Shown: one piece after another, positions 15,028 to 22,528 of the stretch
Position numbering within the stretch: the first letter of the stretch is position 1
How the letters are laid out: every line of letters begins with the position of its first letter
From: Bacillus sp. ISL-7
Lineage (GTDB): Bacteria > Bacillota > Bacilli > Bacillales_B > DSM-18226
Length of the DNA stretch: 48,680 nucleotides
Direction: 5' to 3'
Assembly (NCBI RefSeq): GCF_018613065.1
Contig: NZ_JAGGQW010000075.1
Location: 1-48,680, forward strand
Position numbers and translations under genes: made by a program
Notes under the pieces: generated by a model
What the model was told of the DNA's origin: nothing
Database searches by the model: none
The model's input: the letters and a program-made list of their open reading frames with translations, nothing else

Positions 15028-15064
15028 AATAATCTCCTTTTGATCAAAGCTAAAGGAGATTATT
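15028..15064 (+). terminator. 13-bp hairpin after the ACT pseudogene
   Basis: Perfect stem AATAATCTCCTTT/AAAGGAGATTATT, loop of 11 nt, T-rich flank. A bidirectional terminator candidate that marks the left border of the GC-rich island. Confidence 0.65.
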
Positions 15065-15109
15065 TTAGTACCCTAGATGCATTGAATTCCTATAAGGGGT
15101 AGTACCCGC

Positions 15110-15304
15110 GAAGCTTGGGGGCCTGTTTTGACTGCACGGTCGATCAGCACCGTAATAGGAGAGCGGCGAGGCGGGCCGGAGTTCCTCTGTAGATGGCATC
15201 TGGGCCGCCGATCAACGTACTCAGTGCCTCCGCCATGCCCTTCTTGGCGTCAGGAAAATCCACGAATAGCAGCAGTCATTCGTGGAGCGGCTCCTGCTCC
15301 ATCA
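15110..15304 (-). other. GC-rich coding-like remnant at the island's left edge
   Basis: The base composition jumps to GC-rich here. On the minus strand one frame reads like the inside of a protein (FPDAKKGMAEALSTLI, then GGPDAIYRGTPARLAALL) with no start and an early stop, so it is probably a leftover of a gene that came in with the island. No family is assigned. Confidence 0.4.
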
Positions 15305-15886
15305 TCAGTTGTGCGGCCGCGCCCTGAAATCGCTGCTCGCTCGATTCGTCAAGATCGCGCTCGCGATAATACTGAAGAGATGCTCAGCTCGTGGCGCGGA
15401 CGAGGGTTGGTTGCTGAGCCACGCAAGCGCAGCAGCTAGCGAGAACAGGTCATCACCATCCATATCGGTACGCGCCAGACCCTCGGCCTGAGCGCGAGCG
15501 AGAAGTCGGGTGCCTGCCGTACGCATCGTGACGCATGAAGCGTGGAGTGCGGACTCCGTGTCCTCCTTGGCTGCCATCATCGCGTCCACAACACCTTGAT
15601 AGTTGCCCGTGAATGCAACGACGTCGCGTAACCACGACACGAGTGCATCATCGGGTGAACTCGCAGTTTCGAGCTCACGTGCCTTTGTCGTAAACTCGTC
15701 GAAACTTGCGCGGAGCAAAGCTTCGAGCAGCGCCTCTCTCGTCGGGAAATGACGATACAGTGTGCCGAGCCCGACACCAGCTCTGCGAGCGATATCGCGC
15801 AGCGATGCATTGACGCCGTGCTCGGTTACAACGACGCTCGCGACTGCGAGTATGTGCTCATAGTTTTTCTTCGCATCGGCTCGCAT
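15305..15886 (-). CDS. TetR-family transcriptional regulator
   Basis: 193 residues. The N-terminal TetR helix-turn-helix is clear (ASLRDIARRAGVGLGTLYRH then FPTREALLEALL); the C-terminal part, with a long acidic and Ala-rich helical ligand domain, is typical of repressors near oxidoreductases. The start is ATG at 15886, after AAGGAGGAATC; the reading frame stays open to 16558 but that extension is antisense to the neighbour gene and spurious. It is divergent from the oxidoreductase at 16004, and the 117-bp intergenic region holds palindromes that fit its operator. It probably represses itself and the neighbour until an electrophile or drug binds. GC-rich codon use differs from the flanks, indicating transfer. 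Confidence 0.9.
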   Translation of the reverse strand: MRADAKKNYEHILAVASVVVTEHGVNASLRDIARRAGVGLGTLYRHFPTREALLEALLRASFDEFTTKARELETASSPDDALVSWLRDVVAFTGNYQGVVDAMMAAKEDTESALHASCVTMRTAGTRLLARAQAEGLARTDMDGDDLFSLAAALAWLSNQPSSAPRAEHLFSIIASAILTNRASSDFRARPHN

Positions 15887-15897
15887 ATGATTCCTCC

Positions 15898-15926
15898 TTG
15901 ACAATCGGAGCAGTGCTCCATATAAT
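15898..15926 (+). promoter_or_regulatory. Sigma-A promoter of the oxidoreductase gene
   Basis: TTGACA (15898-15903), 17-nt spacer, TATAAT (15921-15926), a full consensus promoter. The palindrome GGAGCAGTGCTCC lies inside the spacer, so a bound repressor would block RNA polymerase. Confidence 0.8.
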
Positions 15927-15966
15927 AATAAACGGAACAGTGCCCCGTTTAAGTGGAGCACTGCTT
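15907..15966. promoter_or_regulatory. TetR operator-like palindromes
   Basis: Three related sites: GGAGCAGTGCTCC (15907-15919, perfect palindrome), GGAACAGTGCCCC (about 15934-15946, degenerate) and TGGAGCACTGCT (15954-15965). The shared AGCAGTGCTC core repeats at 20-27 bp intervals between the divergent genes, as expected for TetR dimers. Confidence 0.75.
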
Positions 15967-16003
15967 TAATAAGGATAACACATTTGTGTGAAGGGAGAAA
16001 GCG

Positions 16004-17014
16004 ATGTCTACAAACACAATGAAGGCGATTCGGCTGCACGAATTCGGCGGCCGTGAGGTACTGCGTTACGAGGAGGCCCCGCTTCCCGAACTGAAACCGG
16101 GTGAGGTGCTTGTCCGCGTTCACGCGGTTGGCATCAACCCCCCCGACTGGTACCTGCGCGAGGGGTATAAGGATCTTCCTCCTGAGTGGCAGCCGGCGGT
16201 GTCCTTTCCCTTCATTCTGGGGTCGGACATGTCGGGCGTCGTCGAGGCGGTAGCCACGGATGTGCAAGGCTTCTCCATCGGCGATGAAGTTTTCGGCATG
16301 GTTCGCTTTCCTAGCATGGGGGAGAGCGCTGCTTATGCCGAGTACGTCGCCGCGCCAGCGTCGGATCTTGCACTCAAACCGGCTGGCATCGATCACGTGC
16401 ACGCCGCAGGGGCGCCGATGGCAGGTCTCACCGGATGGCAGTTCCTGATCGAGTTGGGGCACAATGAAGCGAATCCGTTTCAACCGGAGTCGCATCGCCC
16501 GCTGCCGCTCAACGGCAAGACGGTACTCGTCAATGGTGCCGCGGGTGGCGTGGGGCACTTAGCGGTGCAACTGGCTAAATGGAAGGGGGCGCATGTCATC
16601 GCGGTGGCATCGGGCAAGCATGAGTCGTTCCTGCGCGAGCTCGGTGCCGACGAATTCATCGACTACACCAAGAGCCCTCCCGAGGACATCGCCCATGACG
16701 TTGATCTCGTCCTCGATACCCTCGGCGGTCCAAAAACCGGTCGTTTCTTGCGTACGCTCAAGCGTGGCGGCGCTTTGTTCCCAGTGTTCATAGGCTTCTC
16801 CGACGCCGAGGAGGCCGCAAAGCTGGGCGTCACGGTATCGATGACCCAAGTGCGCTCAAACGGCCCGCAGCTAGCGGAATTAGGGCGCTTGCTCGATGCT
16901 GGGACGGTTCGCGTCGCCATCGACAGCACGTTTCCACTTGCCGATGCTCGCAAGGCGCACGAACGAGCCGCCCGTGGGCACATCCAAGGCAAGATCGTGC
17001 TCACGGTTGTGTAA
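16004..17014 (+). CDS. MDR-superfamily NAD(P)-dependent oxidoreductase (quinone oxidoreductase-like)
   Basis: 336 residues. A GroES-like N-terminal domain (KPGEVLVRVHAVGINPPDWY, PFILGSDMSGVVEAV, GDEVFGMV) is followed by a Rossmann domain with NGAAGGVGHLAVQLAK. The catalytic zinc Cys of true alcohol dehydrogenases is absent, placing it with zinc-free quinone reductases and enoyl-type reductases that use NADPH on quinones or unsaturated carbonyls. AGGGAGAAAGCG precedes the ATG at 16004. It is driven by the consensus promoter at 15898-15926, under presumed TetR control. GC-rich codon use contrasts with the AT-rich neighbours. Confidence 0.9.
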   Translation: MSTNTMKAIRLHEFGGREVLRYEEAPLPELKPGEVLVRVHAVGINPPDWYLREGYKDLPPEWQPAVSFPFILGSDMSGVVEAVATDVQGFSIGDEVFGMVRFPSMGESAAYAEYVAAPASDLALKPAGIDHVHAAGAPMAGLTGWQFLIELGHNEANPFQPESHRPLPLNGKTVLVNGAAGGVGHLAVQLAKWKGAHVIAVASGKHESFLRELGADEFIDYTKSPPEDIAHDVDLVLDTLGGPKTGRFLRTLKRGGALFPVFIGFSDAEEAAKLGVTVSMTQVRSNGPQLAELGRLLDAGTVRVAIDSTFPLADARKAHERAARGHIQGKIVLTVV

Positions 17015-17019
17015 GGACG

Positions 17020-17102
17020 AGAGCTCGAATGATTTTCGCACTCCTAGTGGAACGTCGCAAAACTTTGCGGCGTTTCACTAGCAAGGACCGCGAATGAGCT
17101 CT
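17020..17102 (+). terminator. Long imperfect palindrome after the oxidoreductase
   Basis: Nested inverted repeats: outer AGAGCTC/GAGCTCT and inner CTAGTG.AACG.CGCAAA / TTTGCG.CGTT.CACTAG. There is no strong T-run. It probably acts as a terminator and mRNA stabiliser and marks the end of the GC-rich segment. Confidence 0.6.
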
Positions 17103-17147
17103 GAAAAAATTTGCTAACTTAAATTAAGAAAAAAAGGATGAACAACA

Positions 17148-17447
17148 ATGATTATACTCATGGGTTACGTTCACCTAAATCCGTCTGATGTGAATGAGTT
17201 CACTGCAGACGTTCAGGCCGTCGTTTCCAGCACGAGAGCTGAAAATGGATGCCTCTTTTATGCCTTTACTTTGGAAGATGCGCGAGCCGGACGCATGCTG
17301 ACTGTCCAGCGGTGGCAAGATCAAGAATCGCTGACGGCCCATGTTGAAAGACATGAGTCGGCGCCGTTTTTAAAAAAGTGGGGAAACAGGATGAGAATGG
17401 ACATTCTAAAATACGATGCCTCGAACGAACGCTCGTTTAGGGAGTAA
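17148..17447 (+). CDS. Antibiotic biosynthesis monooxygenase (ABM)-type protein
   Basis: 99 residues with the dimeric ferredoxin-like ABM fold pattern: MIILMGYVHLNPSDVNEFTA, STRAENGCLFYAFTLEDA, VQRWQDQESLTAHVERHESA and PFLKKWG. Relatives include YgiN-like quinol monooxygenases and heme-degrading or aldehyde-detoxifying proteins. AAAAGGATG precedes the ATG. It follows the MDR oxidoreductase by 133 bp beyond the palindrome, and the pairing of a quinone-type reductase with an ABM protein suggests a quinone or reactive-carbonyl detoxification module. Its base composition is intermediate between the island and the flanks. Confidence 0.8.
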   Translation: MIILMGYVHLNPSDVNEFTADVQAVVSSTRAENGCLFYAFTLEDARAGRMLTVQRWQDQESLTAHVERHESAPFLKKWGNRMRMDILKYDASNERSFRE

Positions 17448-17600
17448 AAGAGTAAACGTCAAATTAACAACTCCAGTCTAAGACTTTATTTTCTTCGAAC
17501 AGGTGGATTATCAACAAATATACCTTAGCGTACGTTTTCCGCGTTTTGTTGGCGGTACCCCAATTATGAAAAAGGACTTGCTCAATTTGGAGTAACAAAA
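17448..17600. other. Intergenic, no gene seen
   Basis: No acceptable reading frame. Short frames around 17500-17595 look like degraded coding sequence but have no recognisable homology. Confidence 0.3.
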
Positions 17601-17650
17601 GTTTGTGAAATAATGTACTTAAGCTAAAGGGTGCTTTTGTTTAATAAGGA
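17601..17650 (+). repeat. Dispersed repeat, copy N (left half)
   Basis: GTTTGTGAAATAATGTACTT, then AGCTAAAGGGTGCTTTTGTTTAATAAGG; the second box is missing. The terminator at 17671 takes the position of the usual hairpin. Confidence 0.65.
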
Positions 17651-17670
17651 AAATATAATACATGAAATAA

Positions 17671-17696
17671 ACACCGTACTAAATACGGTGCTTTTT
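17671..17696 (+). terminator. Intrinsic terminator
   Basis: Stem CACCGTA/TACGGTG with loop CTAAA, followed by CTTTTTT. It ends transcription from the ABM side. Confidence 0.8.
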
Positions 17697-17840
17697 TGTG
17701 TGGATTTAACTTGTAATTCACCCACTTTTTTAGGTTTTGTACTTCAAAAACAGAACCCGTTGGCAAAGATGGTCCTTTTCTTTTTGGAATTATCTACATG
17801 AATGCATAACGACTTTCCAAACCAAGTGGTATCTTTGTTA

Positions 17841-18044
17841 TTAAATGCGAAAGTTATGTTGCTTTAAGGTGATGACGATTTGTTCTATTGAGATTTTTTT
17901 GTCATCAAATTCGACCTTTACTTCGCCATCAGTAGTGTCTAATAATACTCTTTCAATGCCATCCAATTGATTTAGGAGACTTTCAATTTCTTGAATGGGC
18001 TTCTCGGATGTTGCTTCATTAACAAAAATTGTTTCTTCAGCCAT
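17841..18044 (-). CDS. HMA-fold-like small protein without CxxC
   Basis: 67 residues that follow the beta-alpha-beta-beta-alpha-beta pattern of heavy-metal-associated domains (ETIFVNEATSEKPIQEIESL, LNQLDGIERVLLDTTDGEV, KVEFDDKKISIEQIVITLKQ). The metal-binding CxxC is replaced, so it should not bind copper in the usual way. A start at 18044 (MAEETIFV) gives 9-nt spacing from AAAGGAG; the ATG at 18050 would be too close. Function unknown. It reads away from the ABM gene. Confidence 0.7.
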   Translation of the reverse strand: MAEETIFVNEATSEKPIQEIESLLNQLDGIERVLLDTTDGEVKVEFDDKKISIEQIVITLKQHNFRI

Positions 18045-18223
18045 TGACATTTACTCCTTTAAAGGGAAGATTTTTTTATTTTCCCCAGAAATTCAAACAT
18101 TAAACGGTCAAAAAAATAACTTAACCCTTTTGGTAAAAAACCTTAAAAAAAATCACTAAACTTATACTGTGACAAGTATTGTATAGAGCATCTTTTTTCA
18201 AGTAGGCTCTGTATAATGTTGAT

Positions 18224-18262
18224 TTTTTGCCTTCTTTAACTGACGGTCAGGTTAGTTAAAGT
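18224..18262 (+). repeat. Dispersed repeat, copy O (right half)
   Basis: TTTTTTGCCTTCTTTAACTGACGGTCAGGTTAGTTAAAG. The TTTAACT.AC/GT.AGTTAAA arms form a strong second hairpin around GGTCAG, showing that the right-hand box is itself an inverted repeat. Confidence 0.65.
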
Positions 18263-18302
18263 AAAATAATTATAGGAAGACAGTAAATTTCCAATGATGG
18301 AA

Positions 18303-18527
18303 TCAACCTGCCGTTTTAGTTTGCCTAAAAAGAGGCGACATCGGGATCAGCAGTATGAGATTGTTTTGGGAATAGGAACCTGTGGTGTAAGGTGATGATT
18401 GACCTTTTAATCGAAAAGCTTTTTCAATTTCAACCGCAGCACGACGTGCATCTTCTACGGTTCGCTTGCCAGTCACAATGTCGTTCATCAAGTTTAAAGC
18501 CATAAAATTCGCCGCTTTTGATCGCAT
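18303..18527 (-). pseudogene. Unidentified gene fragment between two repeat halves
   Basis: A 74-codon frame with a good coding look (MALNLMNDIVTGKRTVEDAR, AAVEIEKAFRLKGQSSPY) but no ribosome binding site. Immediately upstream a neighbouring frame reads YPDRTAGEATA, a natural continuation, which suggests a frameshift at about 18530 and a lost 5' end. I do not recognise the family. It is bounded by the right halves of repeat copies O and P. Confidence 0.5.
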
Positions 18528-18564
18528 TTAGCCGTAGCTTCACCAGCCGTTCGGTCTGGATATA

Positions 18565-18637
18565 AACTACCTTAAAACGGTAGTATAGAGTTTGGCGGCG
18601 TTTTTGTTATTCGACTAACGGGCAGTTTAGTGGAAGA
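18565..18637 (+). repeat. Dispersed repeat, copy P (right part)
   Basis: Hairpin ACTACC/GGTAGT (18567-18585), TTTTTGTTATTCGACTAACGGGCAGTTTAGTGG. The first box is not recognisable. The next 200 bp up to the yetF-like gene are otherwise empty. Confidence 0.6.
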
Positions 18638-18806
18638 ATCGTCTTTAGCTCTTATTCAATAATCGGGACCATTTAATGGAGCAATGAAATAAGCCTAATT
18701 TTTAGCATTAAATTGAGAAATTAAGCTTTTTATTATTAAAATTTCCTCAATGTTACAAATATGTATTTTCCTGGTTCTACCCCTTATAGAGCATTTGAAA
18801 AAAGTG

Positions 18807-18831
18807 AAAGAGCTTGCAAATCAGCCTCTTT
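18807..18831 (-). terminator. Terminator of the yetF-like gene
   Basis: On the minus strand AAAGAGGC pairs with AGCTCTTT and is followed by CACTTTTTTC. It lies 5 bp beyond the stop codon. Confidence 0.6.
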
Positions 18832-18835
18832 GTTT

Positions 18836-19549
18836 TTAATGAATGTTATGGTCATTACGCTTATCAATGTACAATGAACCATCTTTTTGAAGCTCTACGT
18901 AAAATACCTCTGAAAGAGTAGTCCCTGACTGCATTAATTGATCATCTAACCAATCTTTGGTCAAGTTTAATTGATGTAAATTATCCTCTAATACTTTTCC
19001 ATCAGAAATGATTGGGATGGGAATTGGGAATGGCTTTGGTGTGGTAACTTGAATAGAAAGATCCTCTTTCTTAACTGGTTGTCTAGTCTCTTTCAATAGT
19101 ATCGATAGGTCACCATTTGTTTCCATAATCGCATATTCTACATCTTTTACTGAAAATACCTCTTTGTTTCTTAGAAGTTGATTTAGCTGTTCCATATCTA
19201 AACGTAATTTTTTTAGTTCATGTTCCATTATTTTACCCTGTTTTATAACAATTACTGGTGTTCCATCGATTAAGTCGCGAAACCTTTTTGACTTAATATC
19301 GATAAATCCAAAAATTAAGGTTAAGGCACACCATGTTGTAAGACTTATGATTCCCGTAAATAACTTAATGCTATGGTCAAGTGAAACGGTTCCGGCAACT
19401 GCACCAATCGATATACCAGTAACGTAGTTAAAAAATGTAAGCTGAGAAATTTGTTTTCTTCCCATTAGTCTTGTTAGAAGCAAAAGGACTAAAAATGTCG
19501 CCACTGCCCTACCTATAACTTCAAATACACCCATTAAAATTTCCCCCAT
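18836..19549 (-). CDS. DUF421 / YetF-family membrane protein
   Basis: 237 residues. Three N-terminal membrane helices (VIGRAVATFLVLLLLTRLMG, then FFNYVTGISIGAVAGTV, LFTGIISLTTWCALTLIFGF), then the DUF421 cytoplasmic domain (FRDLIDGTPVIVIKQGKIME, MEQLNQLLRNKEVFSVKDVE, YAIMETNGDLSILLK) and a YetF C-terminal part ending in ELQKDGSLYIDKR. The GRKQISQLTFF motif after helix 1 is the family hallmark. Paralogues occur in many copies in Bacillus and are linked to spore and membrane physiology, but no biochemical role is settled. GGGGGAAATTTT precedes the ATG at 19549. Confidence 0.9.
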   Translation of the reverse strand: MGEILMGVFEVIGRAVATFLVLLLLTRLMGRKQISQLTFFNYVTGISIGAVAGTVSLDHSIKLFTGIISLTTWCALTLIFGFIDIKSKRFRDLIDGTPVIVIKQGKIMEHELKKLRLDMEQLNQLLRNKEVFSVKDVEYAIMETNGDLSILLKETRQPVKKEDLSIQVTTPKPFPIPIPIISDGKVLEDNLHQLNLTKDWLDDQLMQSGTTLSEVFYVELQKDGSLYIDKRNDHNIH

Positions 19550-19677
19550 TTATTATTCGGTTTTTACCATTTTACCTTTTGTATAAGTCATTTAAACTTC
19601 TTTATTCAACTGCTAACGAGAAGATTATCAAAAAGAAAATCACTTAGTTAAATCAAGTATGCAGCGTTTCGCATATT

Positions 19678-19730
19678 TCAATATTCCAGAATCGGGGGCT
19701 TTTCTTTAATAAGAAGGCATCGTTTTTTAA
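19678..19730 (+). repeat. Eroded copy of the dispersed repeat
   Basis: AATCGGGGGCTTTTCTTTAA, TAAGAAGGCATCGTTTTTTA: a first box and a T-run are recognisable, but the second box is absent. Confidence 0.45.
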
Positions 19731-19784
19731 TCAATCAGATTCTGGAGCAACACACTTAAATTGGATTATATTAAGGTGTAGAAG

Positions 19785-19893
19785 AGATTGTGAAGGATTC
19801 TACTTAAACTATCGGGTGCAGGGGTTGAAGATCGGGACTGTCATTATGGCAGCCTTTTTTTATTCGACTAACGGTGAGTTTAATTGGAGAAGG
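19785..19893 (+). repeat. Dispersed hairpin repeat, copy Q (full length)
   Basis: Left extension GATTGTGAAGGATTCTACTT, CTATCGGGTGC box, stem GG(A)CTGTC/GGCAGCC with loop ATTAT, T-run, GACTAACGGTGAGTTTAATTGG. It ends about 60 bp before the next small gene. Confidence 0.75.
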
Positions 19894-19955
19894 AGTTTCA
19901 GTAATTGTAGAAGAAATATTAACTAATATAAATGTCGAGAAAGTAGAGGATTATT

Positions 19956-20150
19956 ATGTATTTGATTCTATCTATTCTTTTAAGTGCAATTTTAGGGTTC
20001 ATATTACTTATGATAGGTCCCCCGCAGGTCGGTGGAGTTATTGCCTTTGGAATTATTGTTGGTAGTATTTTTAGAGGGTTGTATTTACTAAATAATTTAA
20101 ATAAATCAATTTTAAAAATTTTATCTAAGTATGATTCAAGAGGTGAATGA
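19956..20150 (+). CDS. Two-helix small membrane protein, 64 aa
   Basis: Two hydrophobic segments (LILSILLSAILGFILLMI and VGGVIAFGIIVGSIFRGLYLL) and a short charged tail. AGAGG lies 7 nt before the ATG. No family recognised. It is followed 34 bp later by another small membrane protein gene, probably the same transcript. Confidence 0.65.
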   Translation: MYLILSILLSAILGFILLMIGPPQVGGVIAFGIIVGSIFRGLYLLNNLNKSILKILSKYDSRGE

Positions 20151-20184
20151 ATTATTTAGAGCTTTTCTAAGGGGAGAGAAATCA

Positions 20185-20364
20185 GTGGGCAAAGACCGTC
20201 AACTTAATAACCAAAAGAAAAATAAGGTTCAAGGCATATATAGAAAGATAAAACAACAGAATAGTGAACCTCAAAATGATAACAAAATAGGAACAGCTAT
20301 TGTAGGCACTTGTCTTTTTATACTGCTTTTACTTTATGTATTGAATGCAATTTTTGATTTGTAG
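20185..20364 (+). CDS. Small protein with C-terminal membrane anchor
   Basis: About 59 residues from the GTG at 20185, which follows AAGGGGAGAG. A basic N-terminal half (DRQLNNQKKNKVQGIYRKIK) leads to one C-terminal helix (IGTAIVGTCLFILLLLYVLN). An in-frame ATG at 20131 would overlap the upstream gene and has a poorer site. Function unknown. Repeat copy R begins 33 bp after the stop. Confidence 0.55.
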   Translation: MGKDRQLNNQKKNKVQGIYRKIKQQNSEPQNDNKIGTAIVGTCLFILLLLYVLNAIFDL

Positions 20365-20396
20365 ATTGAGGTTTACCAGAATGGTTGGAAGCAAAA

Positions 20397-20440
20397 GATT
20401 GTGAAAAAGTGTACTTAAAGTAAAGGGTGCTTTAGTTACA
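20397..20440 (+). repeat. Dispersed repeat, copy R (left half)
   Basis: GATTGTGAAAAAGTGTACTT, AAAGTAAAGGGTGCTTTAGTT, then unrelated sequence. The second box is missing. Confidence 0.65.
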
Positions 20441-20582
20441 TAACATATTTATTACATTAAGATGCTTAAAAGTCTTTATATTTTTGACAAGTATTCATCT
20501 TATTTTATTATAATGACAAGTTTTGTTGTAATAAATTAGGTATACTGATTTAATCATCTGAAACAAGGTAGGGGAGATTCAA

Positions 20583-21110
20583 ATGAAAAAACAGCGTAAC
20601 ATTATTTTATACATTGGTACTTCAATTGATGGCTATATTGCAAATGATGATGGTACATTAGAATGGTTAGAATCAACAGAAGTAGAAGGAGATTCTGGCT
20701 ACAGTTCACTCCTTGAAAGAATTGACACTGTTGTTATGGGAAAAGGAACTTATGATGTCATTCGTGGATTTGATATGGACTATCCTTATAGTGATTATAA
20801 AAATTATGTATTTTCTAAATCTGTTAGTGGATCAGATGAATACGCTTCATTTGTTGATGAAGAGGTCAAAACTTTCATTAAAGATATAAAACAAAAGCCT
20901 GGTAAAGATATATGGTTAATTGGTGGAGGAAATTTAGCTCGTGAATTTTTTAAAGAAAATTTAATTGATGAATTCCAACTAGCCATTGCACCGATTATTT
21001 TAGGGAAAGGAATTTCCCTCTATACCGGAGATGATATTACTCTAAAATACACATTAACGAAAGTAAAAAAATTAGGTCAACTTGCTATGCTTCATTATAT
21101 AAAAAAATAA
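20583..21110 (+). CDS. Dihydrofolate-reductase-like (RibD C-terminal) protein
   Basis: 175 residues with the RibD_C/DHFR fold: YIGTSIDGYIANDDGTLEWL at the N-terminus, DTVVMGKGTYDVIRGF, NYVFSKS and the NADPH-loop IWLIGGGNLAREFF, ending in IAPIILGKGISLY. Bacillus members (YyaP- and YwjB-like) are predicted NADPH-dependent reductases of unknown substrate. GGGGAG precedes the ATG. A loose promoter (TTGACA 20484-20489 and TATAAT 20509-20514, spacer 19) lies about 70 bp upstream. Confidence 0.85.
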   Translation: MKKQRNIILYIGTSIDGYIANDDGTLEWLESTEVEGDSGYSSLLERIDTVVMGKGTYDVIRGFDMDYPYSDYKNYVFSKSVSGSDEYASFVDEEVKTFIKDIKQKPGKDIWLIGGGNLAREFFKENLIDEFQLAIAPIILGKGISLYTGDDITLKYTLTKVKKLGQLAMLHYIKK

Positions 21111-21234
21111 TTTCCATCATCTTTCCTTTTTTAGTAGGGGAAGATTTTTACCCTTTCAACTACATTTTTTACTGAAACTCGTTCGAAGTGTTACCAATTA
21201 TCTTTCTTTTTCGAAAGAGATCAAATATTCCTAC

Positions 21235-21269
21235 AAACAAATAAAGCTGGAATCCGGCTTTATTTGTTT
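21235..21269. terminator. Bidirectional hairpin overlapping the kinase stop codon
   Basis: Inverted repeat AACAAATAAAGC / GCTTTATTTGTT, loop of 9 nt, T-rich on both strands. It includes the last codons of the kinase gene. Confidence 0.65.
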
Positions 21270-22528
21270 ATTGCTTTCTCAATATTTGTTGGAAATAGTA
21301 ACATGATGCCTGTCCCTTTTCCCTGTTCGCTTGTTACACTGACTTTTCCCTTCATCGTCTCAACAATTCGGTAAACAACCATCATACCAAGACCCGTCCC
21401 TTTGGTATCTTTCGACGAAAAGTACGGCTCCCCGAGCCGATTTTTCTGTTCTTCGTTCATGCCGATGCCTTCATCTTTAATGGTGATTTTAATGGTGGAA
21501 TCTTTTTGAAAACAAGTAATCGTCAGCTCTCCACCGTTTGGCATTGCTTCAATACCGTTTTTAAGGATGTTAATCAACACCTGCTGGAACAGTCCTCTAT
21601 TTCCCTTCAGGCTGCAAGCGATGATGTCCTTTTTCAATTGCACACCGTTCATGCTGGCGAGCGGCTCGATAAGATGCAAAGATTTTTCGATTTCTTCCTT
21701 TATCTCCAATTCCTCCATATTTTCCGGTGCAGGCTTGGCAAACGTCAAATAATCGCGGATGATGCTATCCGCCCTGTCCAACTCTTGCAGAGCGATACTG
21801 ATGTATTCCTTTTGTCGCTCATCGGCATCTTTCATCTCGCAAAGAAGCTGCATAAATCCTCTTGCCGTCGTGAGGGGATTCCTCACTTCGTGGGAAATGC
21901 TCGCTGCCAAGTGGCTGACCACTTCCATTTTTTCCATTTTCACGACCCTGCTCATTAAAGCATGGTGCTGCCGTACGGTTTCAAGAATATAGCCAAAGAC
22001 ATAAAGTCCGCCGGTTTGGCTGAAAATATAAGCGAGACAGAATAGGACGGTATAGGAAATATGGTAAAAATAATACACGCATGCCAACCACCAGATGCTG
22101 ATAAACAGCATGAACGCGGCAAGAAAGAGCAGTCTCTCTTTCATCGCAAGGATTTGAAAGCGGTTGCGAAACAGGGTGAACAGTAGCCAAAAAAGCAGCA
22201 CCGTTGAAATAGTGAGCCATAAATAATCGTTACCCTCCAGAAACCGCAGGACAAGGAACAGGAATAGGAGGGAAAACCAAACTCTGATAAATCTCATGGC
22301 ATAGAAACTCCCAAAAGCCAGAGGGATCAAACTCAGGTTAAAGATGAATCCGTTTCCCAATTCGATGGGAAATAGGATGTTCGTGGCGATCATCACACCA
22401 ATCATCACGAAAACCGCTCTTTCGATTTGAAGCTGCTCAATATTCCTTTTATATAAGGTGTATTGCAGAAATAGGATATTGAACAATATAGCGAGTATAT
22501 TAATCAAAACATGAGTGGTGTTTTCCAT
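21260..22528 (-). CDS. KinB-like membrane sensor histidine kinase
   Basis: About 422 residues from the ATG at 22528 (GAGAGG upstream); a longer frame from GTG at 22714 adds an AT-rich leader with no support. About six N-terminal membrane helices are followed by a cytoplasmic kinase core: H-box LAASISHEVRNPLTTARGFM with the phospho-accepting His, N-box VLINILKNGIEAMPNGG, G1 KDEGIGMNEE and G2 TKGTGLGMMVVYRIV. The lack of a periplasmic sensor domain and the many helices recall the sporulation kinase KinB. The likely output is phosphorylation of Spo0F or a similar regulator; no response-regulator gene is adjacent. The frame is intact. Confidence 0.85.
   Translation of the reverse strand: MENTTHVLINILAILFNILFLQYTLYKRNIEQLQIERAVFVMIGVMIATNILFPIELGNGFIFNLSLIPLAFGSFYAMRFIRVWFSLLFLFLVLRFLEGNDYLWLTISTVLLFWLLFTLFRNRFQILAMKERLLFLAAFMLFISIWWLACVYYFYHISYTVLFCLAYIFSQTGGLYVFGYILETVRQHHALMSRVVKMEKMEVVSHLAASISHEVRNPLTTARGFMQLLCEMKDADERQKEYISIALQELDRADSIIRDYLTFAKPAPENMEELEIKEEIEKSLHLIEPLASMNGVQLKKDIIACSLKGNRGLFQQVLINILKNGIEAMPNGGELTITCFQKDSTIKITIKDEGIGMNEEQKNRLGEPYFSSKDTKGTGLGMMVVYRIVETMKGKVSVTSEQGKGTGIMLLFPTNIEKAINK

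Noticed and set aside
15887..16558. Extension of the TetR reading frame to 417 residues
   Set aside because: It is antisense to the oxidoreductase gene in GC-rich DNA. A good ribosome binding site and the HTH start fix the start at 15886.
21506..22220. Open frames opposite the KinB-like kinase gene
   Set aside because: Antisense shadows with no ribosome binding sites.
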